Shown here one piece after another: positions 10,720-22,200 of a DNA stretch of 64,000 bases. The notes beneath the pieces were generated by a model, which worked only from the letters and a program-made list of their open reading frames with translations, ran no database searches and was not told the origin of the DNA. Numbering within the stretch: the stretch's first letter is position 1; every line of letters begins with the position of its first letter. Source of the stretch: Zygnema cylindricum. Its lineage: Eukaryota; Streptophyta; Zygnematophyceae; Zygnematales; Zygnemataceae. Location: contig JBBHKE010000441.1 of assembly GCA_037447655.1 (NCBI GenBank), positions 87,530 to 151,529 on the forward strand. Direction: 5' to 3'. The position numbers and the translations under genes were made by a program.

Positions 10720-12057
10720 TGTCTTTGCAAGAGGTTTGGGTTTTCTATTGACGGCCCGTGTTGCTCCCGCTGCTTATTTGGGAAGTTGGTGCCTTGTTGC
10801 CTCTACTATTGTCTCTCGTTTTTTGGTTGGGGACACTCCTATTCTTGTTACCGTTGTTCTCCGAGTTTCAGACGGTGTGCTCGTCTTCCACCGGTCCCTT
10901 CTAGATGCACCTCGTTCTCTTCCTACGGCTGCTATGGCGAACATCCCGGTTCTTTCCACTCTTGTTATGACATCGGTTGCACTTGTTCAAGAATCCATTT
11001 CTAATCAGGTTGACGTTGCTATTAAGACCAAGCTACTCGAGGTGCTTCATTCCGATTCTTCGTGTGCACGCTTACTCTCTTGTGGCGGACCTGGTTCCAG
11101 AGCATAACTATTGGCTATCCCTATCTTATCTACCCTTCGATTCACCCCAGCTCAGTTCACCACGGCCCTCACGTTTCAGCTTGGCCTCCCTCACCCACCT
11201 TTGCTTGGCTCTCTTGTTTTCTCATGTGACCACGTTCTCGAGCCTGACGACATCCGTTTGCTTTGTTGCTCCCACGTGGGCGAGTTGATTCAGGCGCACG
11301 ACACGATTCGAGACACCATTGCTACTATCGCTTCCGAGAGGGGATATTCTGTTCGTCGGGAGGTTTTCCACATTATTCCTTCGCGTCGTATTGACATTGT
11401 ATTACTCGATGGTGGGCGTCATACTTTTGGTGACGTTACCTTGGATACAAATGTTAGCCAAGCAGTTCGACACGTGGGTGTGGTTGCCCGTGACGCGGCC
11501 ACGCGGCCAGGAGGAAGAAGTGTGATAAAGCCTATCGCGATGCTATGGATGGCTTCATTCAGATGGCCGTCGAGATATTTGTTTGTTTGGGTGTGGCTTT
11601 GGACGAGTTCCTTCGTGCTTGTGGTCGGTGCTCGTTCGAGCGTCGAAGACCTGGAAGCCCTTCTGTTTGTACTTACTTCCTTATATTGTCAATGTTTAGC
11701 TCTGGCTTTACAACTAATGCAGGCTTCAATCCTCCTTGGATCGTCTATTGCAGCTATGGATGTCGACGTGTCCCGTAACTCCTTCGTCATGCTCCTCCAG
11801 GATTCGGGGAGTTGTTTTTTGTAGATTTTTAGTTATGCTGGGGATTTGTTGATAGATGTTGGATCTTTCCTTTGATGTTTCGCTGCTTTTTTTGGCTTCT
11901 TTGGGTGTTTTCGGTTTACTTGTCATCTTTTCATCTTTTTGTTGCTTTTGCCTTGCTTATCATTTTTGTTTCTTCCACCCACATATAGTTTTTCAGTTTT
12001 TGCAATGCTACGTCCCTATGTTCCCATGGTCAGATGATTTACCATCGCGCTTTTTAA
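10720..12057 (+). mobile_element. LINE copy B, 5'-truncated and degenerate
   Basis: Starts abruptly at a position equivalent to about 310 of copy A (GGGTTTTCTATTGACGGCCCGTG), as 5'-truncated LINEs do. It then follows copy A through the Cys-His knuckle (CDHVLEPDDIRLLCCSHVG) and endonuclease-like block (SRRIDIVLLDGGRHTFGDV) to a 3' end reading GATTTACCATCGCGCTTTTT then AATAAAGT. Frames are broken at 11106 (stop) and around 11510. It is more diverged from A and C than they are from each other. Confidence 0.82.
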
Positions 12058-12164
12058 TAAAGTCACTCCCCCCTTTTTTATGTAATTTAAATAATTATTA
12101 TGAACGCTAATTCCGTGCACATTGTTGAGACTTAGATTAGAACAAAGCTCAGAGTCACTTTTTA

Positions 12165-15100
12165 CTGATGGCAGGATAAATTAAAAAGCACGATGGTAAA
12201 CCATCTGAGTCCGGGGGTACAAAAGGGCTGGCATGGCCAAAACTGAAAAACTACAATAAAAAACAAAGAGAGCGATGGGAACACAAAAAAAATGAAACAA
12301 ACAACAAGGAAAATAAAAGCACCCAAACTCAAAACGAAAAGCACGGCAACTCACAAAACAAAAACTACAACCCCAACCCTAAATAAATTAAATTTCTACG
12401 AAAAGCAACCCCGTAAGTCCCCCCAGCTTGGGGGAGCACGTTGAGGGAGTTCCGCAACACGTTGACGATCCATAACCCCAACAGCCGATCGGAGGATAAT
12501 AGAAGCCTGCACTCGGGGGCTCCCAAGTCCTCGGCTCTTAAAATTACGTCGAGCACAAGTACGGAGAAACTCATCCAGTGCAATACCCAAACAACCAAAT
12601 ATCTCGACCGCCACCGGAATAAAGTCATACATAGGGTCCCGGTGGGCATAATCACGCTCCTTTGCCTTAGCGGCATCACGAGCTGCCACCCCAACATGTC
12701 GAGCCACCTGACCAACAACTGTAGCTAAACTAGGGTTCACCATAACAATATCACCGAAGATGCGATGGGCACCATCAAGCAAAACAACATCGATCCAACG
12801 CGAGGGAATAATATGAAAAACCTCTCGACGAAAAAAAAAAACCCCTTCCGAAGCAATAGTCGCAACAGTGTCCCAAATAGTGTCGTGCGCATGGATCAAA
12901 TCTCCCCCATGGGAGCAGCGAAGCAAATGGACACCATCGGGCCCTAAGACACGACCACATGAACAAACAAGAGAGCTAAGTAAAGGAGGATGGGGGAGGC
13001 CAAGGCGAAATCGGAGGGCGGTGGTGAATTGAGCAAGTGAAAATCGGAGAGTGGACAAAATATGAGTGGCGAGAAGCCAAGACCCAGAACCAGGTCCACC
13101 ACATGAGAGAAGATAGGCACGCGAAGAATTGGAGGGAAGCGCCTTGAGAAGCTCGATTTAATGGCGGCGACAACCCGGTCGGAAATCAATTCCTGGACAC
13201 GCTCAACATATTTTGTAACAAGAGTGGAGAAAATCAGCACATCCACTACGGCATGGGGAGGAAGACAACGTGACGCGTCCAATAGAGATCGCTGGAAGGT
13301 GAACACACCGTCTGAAACTCGGGGGAAAACCGTAGCTAGAACGAGGGTGTCCCCAGCTAAGAAATGGCAAACAAGAGTAGATGCAATAAGACACCAACTT
13401 CCCAAATAGGCAGCGGGAGCAACAAGAGCAGTCGATAATAGACCTAACCCCCCAGTAGAGACAGGGAGGGATGCTTAAATGCGGACCGATGACCCAAACT
13501 CGCAATCAAATGCCCCACGACCTAACAGAATGTGGAGGACGTCTAGAGGCGATCGTCAAACGCCGAGAGAGAGGAGACAAATGTCGATGTGGGAGGGGAC
13601 GTACGAGTAAGGTAAGAAGGGCGGTGGGGAAAACACTTGGTTAAGATAGCAAAAGCAACTTGGGGATTTGGAAGGTGAGGAAGGTCGTCCACTTGGGCCA
13701 AGGTTGTCCACTTGGGCCAAATCTGTTTGTAAAGCATCACGAAAGAATTGGGTCACGAAAGTATCCGAACCAAGGGGGCAACCAAGCACGGTTTAAAAAT
13801 TATTAGGGGGGGTAAAGGAAAGTGGAATATCTTGAGGAGACCAAATAACACACTTCGACGGCTGGACTGAAAGGTTGAGTTCGGCTAAACGTTCCCTGAA
13901 AAAAGCATATGCCAACACGACTTGTTTTATCGGCCCAATGATGTGCGTATCATCTGCCACCGAAGGGAAAAGGCAAGAAGGGAAGGGGGTTGCGGAGGCA
14001 CAAAGGGCCCGATAATGGGCGAGGGCGAACAAAGTTCCGCCGAGATGGTCGCATTGGCGAATGCCAGTAGCAGAGGAGAGAGGAATGAGATCACCATCTG
14101 CCGAGATCACCATCTGCCCTCACAAAGGGGAATAATTGGACAATCAAAGATGGAGCCGCCGTAAGCTCTGAAAAAATTCATATTTCGATCCACTGTATTA
14201 AAAGCATTGGAAACGTCGACTTAAAGGACCAACCAATCCGATGTACATCCAACAAAGCCCGAATCCTGTGGACCACGGCCTCACAACCCCCTCTCGTGGC
14301 CACTCCAAACAGATTAGGAGAAAAATAATCATCGAAAGCTGGTTGAGCTGGAGACATATCGCACGAGCCACCAATCTGTATAAAACCTCTCCCACGGCGA
14401 TAGGGCGGATCCCACCATTAGGTTTGGCGACTACCACAAGGCTGGACACCGTGAGAAGATCACAAATCCGAGGGGGAACATCCCCACTAGCAACAAGAGA
14501 ACATACGCGAAAAAAACACATCGAACCCCCAGGCATCTGATTCAGGGGGCAAAACATCGCGAAACAACTCATACATTGTGCCTAAAGGCCCTCCCGCTGA
14601 AAGGTGAGGAGAAGAGCTAAAATCCTTAATGAAAACTTCCCGATCTAAAGTAAAACTATCAGAAGGCTCAAAGGCGTGGATGGAAAGGTGTAAAGGGGAA
14701 GGTACAGGAGGGGTGGAGAGCTCGAAGGACCTCAATAGTGGAAGAAGATCCGGGGGCAGGGGTGAATGGTTGTAGGGCCCGAACCGCTCAAGAAAGCTCA
14801 CCAACACGGCCTTAGTGAATTGCTCGGCGATAAGAGGCCGGGACATCTGATGGCCTAATTGGCCGACGTGGTATGAAAGAGGTGTTCGATACCCGATCCT
14901 CATGCTCCGCGTGGAGGGCCTTCCAGTCACCACGAAGGAATCGGCGACAACGTGCCATAGTTTCTCTACCCCCACTGCCCCCTCTAAGACATAGAAGGAC
15001 CAGCACCACGAGAGAGAACATAAAAAGAAGGTGCCAAGGAGCAATGTCCGTCGGGTTTAAAAAAATGTGGGACAAGGGGAGTTGGAGGCCATCTTGTACT

Positions 15101-15480
15101 ATTGTCTTGACGGCCGTAAGAATACGGGTGTACAATCGGGGGCGAGGGCCCCCAAATCGCTGACGGCAATAGGAATACGTTTGTACAATCGCAGGCGGGG
15201 GGCTCCCGAGTCGTAGGCCCCCAAAACATCTAACTCACGGACGAAATTCCAATCCTCACCAGTGGGGCCGGGGGGGGGAGTGTGATCGACGACGATTGAG
15301 GAGAGGTGATATACAAGTGACCACCCAGGGTTATACAATGTCGACAACTCCGTGTATGAAGGGAAATACCGACCCCAGCGGCAAAAAGGTTGTGGCACCC
15401 AGGACATTCCAAACGCCTAGAAGGTTTACGAGGCTTGGGTGAAGGTGGGGGAGGGAGAAGAGAATAAGCGAAACCGATAA
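12165..15480 (-). mobile_element. LINE copy C, near full length, inverted
   Basis: The longest copy. Reading right to left it has an N-terminal zinc finger (CPGCHNLFAAGVGISLHTRS), a linker, RT finger/palm motifs, the Cys-His knuckle (CSCGRVLGPDGVHLLRC), the endonuclease-like segment (SRWIDVVLLDG) and a 3' UTR nearly identical to copy A. The 3' end is at about 12165 (GGCAGGATAAATTAAAAAGC on the plus strand). It lies tail to tail with copy B, about 110 bp apart. Multiple frameshifts and stops mean it is not autonomous. The 5' end near 15480 is approximate. Confidence 0.83.
12396..15412 (-). pseudogene. LINE reverse transcriptase, frameshifted
   Basis: Coding remnants are spread over several frames. 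The zinc finger is at 15412-15330. The RT block KPNGGIRPIAVGEVLYRLVA is near 14400. The GIRQCDHLGGTLFAL block and catalytic VADD are near 14000-13950; GVRQGDPLGG is the usual form, so Cys and His replace Gly and Pro here. C-terminal domains lie at 13505-12396. The polymerase would copy its own RNA at a nicked target. The changed GDPLGG box and frameshifts argue that it is dead. Confidence 0.75.
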
Positions 15481-15506
15481 GTATCGGTAGTGGGGACTAG
15501 TGGTTT

Positions 15507-15809
15507 TTGGGAAAATTTGGGGGGGGGGACAGGTTTGACATCACTCTTTGGTGTAATGTCGCTTATGAAGATGTGCCTGTAAAAAGGTTATCATCCGGGT
15601 ATACATTGCAGATTGGGGATGGGGCAGACTGTTGGAAATGCAAAAAGGAAAGTGGATTTTGCTTGGATGAAAAAGGGAGGAGGTGGATAAAACCTTTGCT
15701 CAGATTTATGAAAAGTGGCATGCAAAATAAAATGTATGATCAACAAGATGAAATTATTTCGGATCATCTAATACACTTTCTTAAATATGAAGGAAAAAAG
15801 CTTCATTAA
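15507..15809 (+). pseudogene. Ty1/copia RNase H remnant
   Basis: The translated frame contains RLSSGYTLQIGDGADCWKCK followed by KES. This corresponds to the copia RNase H signature (T-S-GY-x-F-x-L-G-x-GA-x-SW-x-S-K-K-Q). The downstream TEAEY and DN motifs are missing or altered, and the frame ends at a stop 145 bp before the LTR-like start at 15952. It is probably a decayed 3' end of a copia element, cut on the left by LINE copy C. Confidence 0.5.
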
Positions 15810-15827
15810 GGAAAAAGGAAAAAAGAA

Positions 15828-15829
15828 GA

Positions 15830-15887
<58 letters not shown>

Positions 15888-15892
15888 ATATG
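15828..15892. repeat. (TA)n microsatellite
   Basis: About 60 bp of alternating TA with one TTTATATTTA interruption, inside the copia remnant. Confidence 0.95.
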
Positions 15893-15939
15893 TATGTATT
15901 TGTTGTTTTTGATGGGAGTTGAAAGAAAAGTAGACTAGA

Positions 15940-17130
15940 AAATAAGGGGAGTGTTGAAATTCAAGTATTTTCTAGGTCTAGAGATTGTAAAATAAAAGGC
16001 AAAAATGAGACAGTGACAACCTGCCTCTAACTCTTCTCTCAAGTCCCCACATTTGTCGCAGTCACTGAAGACTGAAGGAGGAGTTAGGGTCATGGCTGCC
16101 TAGGCTGTCCAAAGAGGACAGGAAGGCCAATCTTGATAGAGTTACAAAAGGGTTTGACGAACCCAGGATTTGATCCTAGTACTTGCTGCCTGTCAAAGTT
16201 GCCGTTAGATTTATCTTATAAGTCTATGACCGGTGTTAGGGTACATAGAGTTTAACAAATATATAAAAAGTTACACGCATACTAGTTCGTTTAACGGTTA
16301 ATAAATACGTAGTGCATAGATACAGTTTTAGATAGTACGGTGTACGGTTTTATGTATTGTATGAAACGAATACCGCGCATTTGTTTCGACCGCGAAACAA
16401 ATACCGCGCGTCTATTTTCAACGGCTAGAAATATAGCCGGTTTTGATCGGACGGCCACGATAGGCGCCGTGATCACGGAATATGTACTATTGGCGTTTTA
16501 CGGTCATCGCCACGTCAAAGGACACGTGGCGCGTCAACATTGGATCGCGGCAACTCCGGAGATTACGAAAACAAATCCGAATATGAAATGTGTCGACATT
16601 TCTGCCATTTCGTACAATGGCTGTACAGAAAGTACACCGACACCTGTACTTTTCTGTACGACACAGTAATGTGATTGGTGTTGTACGTTAGTAGATAGAG
16701 TTTAGAGAGAGATAGGACAAACTTAGAAAATTTAGTAGGTAGCTGCCTCTTTCCGAGAGAGCTCCTGTACAAAAGGTGAACTTTGACCCTCCATAACTTA
16801 CTGCTCAAGGGAGCAAATTCAGAGATTCTTTTTGCTGCGAACTCAAGGGAGTCCAAGCTACACAGGGGTGTAGTCGGTCAGAGTTTTTGCTTGCCAGGGT
16901 GGCTGCATATCTAAGGGAAAGTCAAAGTGGGTGAATGTGTCCAAAAGTCATACACTAACTTTGCATTCTGTGGTGGAACTTAGCACACAGAAAATCTTAT
17001 TTCACAGGGGTGAAGCCATAATGGGGTTCTGATTATCAAGGGGTCAATCGTTTGGGTTTATATAAACTTGGAGTTGGAACTACCTAGATTAGCTTCTTTG
17101 GATCTGCGAATTCTGTGGGACAATGGAGCC
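15940..17130 (+). mobile_element. copia polypurine tract and LTR-like region
   Basis: AATAAGGGGAGTGTTGAAAT matches the usual plant copia junction, a purine tract followed by an LTR beginning TGTTG (15952). Farther right a TATA-like TTTATATAAAC (17058) lies in otherwise unique sequence. I cannot find the LTR end or a second LTR, so the right boundary is arbitrary. A tRNA-like B-box segment (GGATTTGATCC, 16168) and CACGTG/CACGTC motifs near 16510-16530 lie inside. No gene is recognised. Confidence 0.4.
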
Positions 17131-17380
17131 CATAGAGTTTCAGAAGGGCTTTCGGTCATGGTCAATAAGTCAAAGAAGCCATGGGAAATGGGAGGGTGAG
17201 AGGAAGAGAAAACGTGGGAGAGGAAAAGGAACCATGCGCTATAGATGGGGAAATTGGTAGAGGCCTAGAATATAACACAAAGTTTGATGCCGGAAAAGAA
17301 AGGGGGGGAGAGGGGGGGAGGGTGAAGGGAGTTCTAAGTATCGGTTTTGGTGTTAAGGGTATAGGAGAGAGGGAGTAAAG

Positions 17381-17594
17381 TACACCAATCGCTATTAGCG
17401 TTGTCTACGCTAATCTCGTCCCGCTTTTTTTTTTTATTCTCAAATAGAATTGTCCACACTATTTAAAAAAACCCTAATTCCTAATTAGAGCAATCGATTT
17501 CTTCCAAAATTTCCAAATTCCCAATTAGCGTAAACCACGCTAATTATTTGTATACGTTAAAGAAACTTCTATGCTAATAGCGATTGGCGGTGTA
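17381..17594. mobile_element. MITE, CGCTATTAGCG termini
   Basis: About 214 bp, bounded by TACACCAATCGCTATTAGCG and its near-perfect inverse GCTAATAGCGATTGGCGGTGTA. The termini match the family at 62945 and 50446, but the interior differs (AT-rich, with further AATTAGCGT blocks). No coding capacity. Confidence 0.8.
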
Positions 17595-17801
17595 ATGTTT
17601 GTTTGATGTTTTTTTTTTTTTCGAGTGATTGTTTATGTGTATGTGTGTGCGCGTTGGTGCGTATGATTTTTGGAACTCATTATATGGTGGGACGGGGAGT
17701 CAAACGATTCATGGGGAAGGGGGGGGGGGGTCTAGTAATGACCTAGGGGGGTCACACCTGTGGTTTCGCTAATGCGCGTGCGGTTGGCAGCAGCCGCAGG
17801 C

Positions 17802-18080
17802 CAGATCTAGAGGTAGATAATTACGGGGAGTAGATTCTGTTGCGTAGTGAAGGAGGAAAAGACGACATAACGTAGATCCAAAGGTACATGATTACAAGGA
17901 GTAGATCTTGTCGCGTAGTGAAGGAGGAAAAGATGACATAGCGTAGATCCAGAGGTACATGATTACGAGGAGTAGATCCTGTCGCGTAGTGAAGGAGGAA
18001 AAGACGACATAGCGTAGATCCAGAGGAACATGATTACGAGGAGTAGATCCTGTCGCATAGCGAAGGAGGAAAAGACGATG
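17802..18080. repeat. 71-bp minisatellite, four units
   Basis: Units begin GTAGATCC at 17872, 17943 and 18014, with a first diverged unit from 17802; the period is exactly 71 bp. Each contains GATTACGAGGAGTAGATCC, TGTCGCGTAGTG and GAAGGAGGAAAAGACGACAT. The array is joined directly to a LINE-like 3' tail on its right. The last three copies are near identical, suggesting recent expansion. Confidence 0.93.
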
Positions 18081-18082
18081 TA

Positions 18083-18195
18083 AGTACAACTTTATTATGA
18101 AGGCATGGTGGTAAACTATTCGAGTACATGGGAACAAAAAATGAAAGGCAAAAATGAAACTGGAGAACCGGACGCAGGTGCTAAAATAAACCACT
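18083..18195 (-). mobile_element. LINE 3'-tail fragment
   Basis: On the minus strand: TTCCCATGTACTCGAATAG then TTTACCACCATGCCTTCATAATAAAGT. This parallels the 3' UTR end of LINE copy B (TTCCCATGGTCAGATGATTT...AATAAAGT). Only the extreme 3' end is present, as in a severely truncated insertion of a related subfamily. Confidence 0.55.
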
Positions 18196-18518
18196 CTATA
18201 TATATTTCTTAACTACAGCGAAATTCACGGTATACCACACTATGTGCGACGCAATACCAAAGGTGTGTGACGAGCGGTGGTATTTCTATCCGCCTGAAAA
18301 ATGTTCCACACTAATAGAGGTGGGCTGTGTACAGCGCGACCCAATCCACAAATATAGAAATGAATTGAAGAATATATAGCAAAAACAAAAAACGGACAAA
18401 AACAAGTCAAGAAACGCAAGAACAACAAAGGTTGTCGAGACTCAAACGAGAGCTGACGGCCTCTAACAATGTTAAACCTTCACATTCAATACCTCGAAAG
18501 TGCATCATCTATTTATAA

Positions 18519-18524
18519 TATAGA

Positions 18525-18620
<96 letters not shown>
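18519..18620. repeat. (AT)n microsatellite
   Basis: About 100 bp of uninterrupted TA dinucleotide. The Tyr-Ile reading frames across it are artefacts. The surrounding 18200-19200 holds no gene I can recognise. Confidence 0.97.
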
Positions 18621-19201
18621 CGCTTACATGAGAAGACACAAGATACATAGAAATATATTCTTTAAAAATAAAGGAAACAAAGTAGTCGAGGTCGGATGTG
18701 CAATCTGCTGTCACAGTAACAAAAATCCAAAATAAAATAAAAATTCAAAATGAAAAAACCTCCTGTGTTTTCGTTTGCGAAAACCTCGTTTGCCAATTAA
18801 ACTGAAATACAAGGAGATAACATAAACAGTATATCTGGAGCATTTCGACCAAGAATTTGACCAAATCCTCTAAGAATCCTAGCTTTCCTAGACGTTTCCA
18901 CTCTTTGTATCAAGGCCAGGACCTCGAAAAATACAACAAAAATTGAATCAAATCTACTACATTTATTCCTCTCCCTTTCCCTAAGAAATAATCTAAAAGT
19001 TGTTTATCTTACGATTTTCCTCCATCGAGAGAGACTCACTTGTTTCGACCACTTAAATCCTTAGAAATCGTCTGTTGATCCTTATATGACGACTCTTCAT
19101 GGACATCATTAGGACCCTCCTCTCTCTTCTCCTTCTTTTTCTCACCCGCCTTCCTCTCTCGTCTTCTCCTCTTTCTTACCCTCCCCTCTATTCTCCTTCT
19201 C

Positions 19202-22200
19202 TCACTTCTCCTCCTCTCTCTTCTCCTCCTTTTTCTTATCCTCCTCTGCCTTATCCTCCACTCTCTTCTCCTCCTCTTTCTTCTCCTCCTCTTTCTTACC
19301 CTCCTCTCTCTTCTCCTCCTCTCTCTTCTCCTTCTCTTTCTTACCCTCCACACTCTCCTGCCCATGAGCAGTGTCCATGACATCTGCTTCGGTGGACTCA
19401 TTCATAGAACTCGTACTATCCTCTCCATTACCTCCCTCCTCTTCCTCCTCCTCCTCCCCCTTCTCAACTCCTTCCTCCACCTTCTTAGATACTTCTTTTC
19501 CTACAGGAAAGTTTTCTTCACTCGCTCTTTTCCAAAGGAAATAGGAAGCTTCTACCCACCTCGGGTGCACAAGATGACGATCGTTTTTTGTCGCCCAAAC
19601 GGATTTGTCTGTCGTTTTATCAATCGCTACAACGTGAGTTATTTTAGAATTTGAACTTACATGACAAATTGCTCCCATGTCTTTCGCCATTTTCCATAGA
19701 GGATGAGAATCCGGACGAGGGATGTTTCTCGGAAACACCCTACTAAATACAATATGGCAAGTAGACAAGATTTCGGCTCTCACTCCTCGTAAAATCTGTA
19801 CAAAACCCAAAACCCGAAACCCTAATGAGTTAAAATCAATTAGAATCAACTGAAAATTTTAACTGTCGTCAATTTGCAGCCACACGAGGGCCAGATTGAT
19901 ATATAAAAAGGTCACTGACAAACTCGGAAATACATACACAAAAAGAGAGAGAAGAGTCATAAAAAATGCGTGAGAAAGGACGATGAAACTAAAACTCCCA
20001 CCTTTCTTACGTCAGGCGCGTTATTCTGCTTTCCAGATCGCCTTGTTTTCTGCATAGAAACAAGCCCAATTTTGGGATAAAGAGATAAGCCATAAAATAA
20101 CTTACAAGACCCCTTCTCTCTCGTTCCTCTTTCATGCATTAATTTACCTCAGCCTACTCACCAATATCTCTCACTTTCAGGCAACCTCCCTCTCTATTCT
20201 TTTTCTCTCTTTCATTCTCGCATCCTACTGCCTCTCACCCTCCTCTCTCCCCCTCTCGCTCTACCTCTCTCAAGTTACTCCGCTCTTTTTTTGCTTCGCC
20301 TCATTCCCTCCGCATCAGTTCCCGTGTTTTCTCTGACTCTCTCACCCTACCTCCCCTCTCCCAGCTGCGCCTGTAACTCACCATAACTCCCTTCCCACCT
20401 TCCTCCTTCTCTCTCCCTCGCTCTCTTTCTTCCTCTCTCTTTCTCTCTCACTCTTCTTTCCATTTCTCTTTCTCTCTGCCTCTCTCTCTTCTTTTCCTCT
20501 CTCTTTCTCTCTCTCTTCCTCTCTCTCTGTCTCTCTCTCTGCCCCTCTCCCTTCTCCTCTCTCTCTCTCTCATTCTCATTTCTTTTTTTAAAAGAACAAA
20601 CTCATATCTAGTAAGTCAAATAGAGTTCGTCAGCATATAAAACTCACCATGGCTGAAAAAAACTTAGAATGAACTCGCTGTAAAGCCGGTAAGAGAGAGG
20701 CGAGGCTCCCTTCAGTCGCACTTTCGTCTCGTTTTTGTTCACACAACGACGGCCCTCTCAAACCAAACTGTCTTCGACTGTATCCAAAAAAGTGGTACTG
20801 TTCAACTTGTAAGAGGTTGTCTCTGTGACGTGGCCAAACCTGCCCAAAAAAGAAAAAAGGAAAACGAAAGAAAAATCATCAAATCTGTGTCATATCTCTT
20901 TGGGTCACCTATTGTTTTTTTTTTCGATTTGTTTCGATTAGGCTTTTACAACTTTAGGTCCCCTTTTCGTTTTTCTCCGTCCTATTTCAGCGTAGTTTTC
21001 CAAAGGTGAGGTTTCTTTATTGTTTGTCGGTTTTTCCCTTGGTTTTTTATTTGAGGTCATTATATTTGGGTAAAATAATATCAAATCATATGATGCAATC
21101 CAGCATTTACCACTTTATTCCGCCTTTCAACCTTTTTTTTTCTATCACTACCCTCAAGGTTGACATTTCACTCATTGGTTTCTTTAAAAATTTGACTACT
21201 CAATCTGTCATTTCTTCACTAAGACAATTAAGGACTTCTTCACCCCAAATAAAGTCTATTGGGGAAAACTTTAGGGAGAAAGTACACTGTTCATGACTAT
21301 AGACAAACAGAAGTTCTAGCATAAATGCGAAATTGAAAATAACCATAGTAATTTAGGGTTATGGAAAAAAAAACATTTACTGACTGAATGTGTTATCAAC
21401 TCTAGTATTGATGAAATGTGTAGCAAGAAAACACGTGAGAGAAAAGGACGTGAGAAAAACAGGCGACATAAAAACAAAAAATAACAAAACTAGGGATCCA
21501 TTTGCATTTGACAATTACACTCATATAAGTGCTATTTTTTATGAATTTTAACATTAAAATCTCATCCTAGACAAAACTAGTCCATTTGCCAAAGAATGCT
21601 TACGCACGTGTGTCGTGTCATCCAGAATCAGTACTGCAGTATCTGCTCCGAGAACCACATCCAAATCTTTTGTCCCACGCAGTGTACTGTCTCCATGTGA
21701 AATAACTCTCTCCTTAAACAGACGACCAGTGGGATCCAAAAGGTTTGCCATCTCTTTGGCATACCTTTTCTCACCGTTTGTGTAAACTATCATCTCAAAA
21801 AAATTGGAAGCTTCTTTTAAAAAACGATGAACTCCGGGACGAAGTTTGGTCCACATGCCAAGCTGGGGAAGTTCAAAAAGTGTTGTACCCAAAGGTGGAG
21901 CTGTCTACAACCAGTCCCAAATTTCCAAACGAGAGAAAAGACGAGAGAAAAGAATATGAGAGAAATAAGAAGATAAAGAAGAAACCATGAGAATAAAAGG
22001 GAGCAAGACAAGCATGTGAGTGAAAAGAAGGATGTGAGAAAAACAGGAGAGACAAAACGAAGAGAAAGACGGGGTGCAAAAAGATAGAATGAAAAGCAAC
22101 AGGAACAACAGAAAAAGGAGATAAAAAACAAAAAGATAGGAGCAAAAAGTAATTAAAACATGGAATTCATTTGCAAGGGGAGATGACCACTCACAGGAAT

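Noticed and set aside
18469-18735. Open frame with a long Tyr-Ile repeat
   Set aside because: Artefact of a pure (AT)n tract; no start context or conserved sequence.
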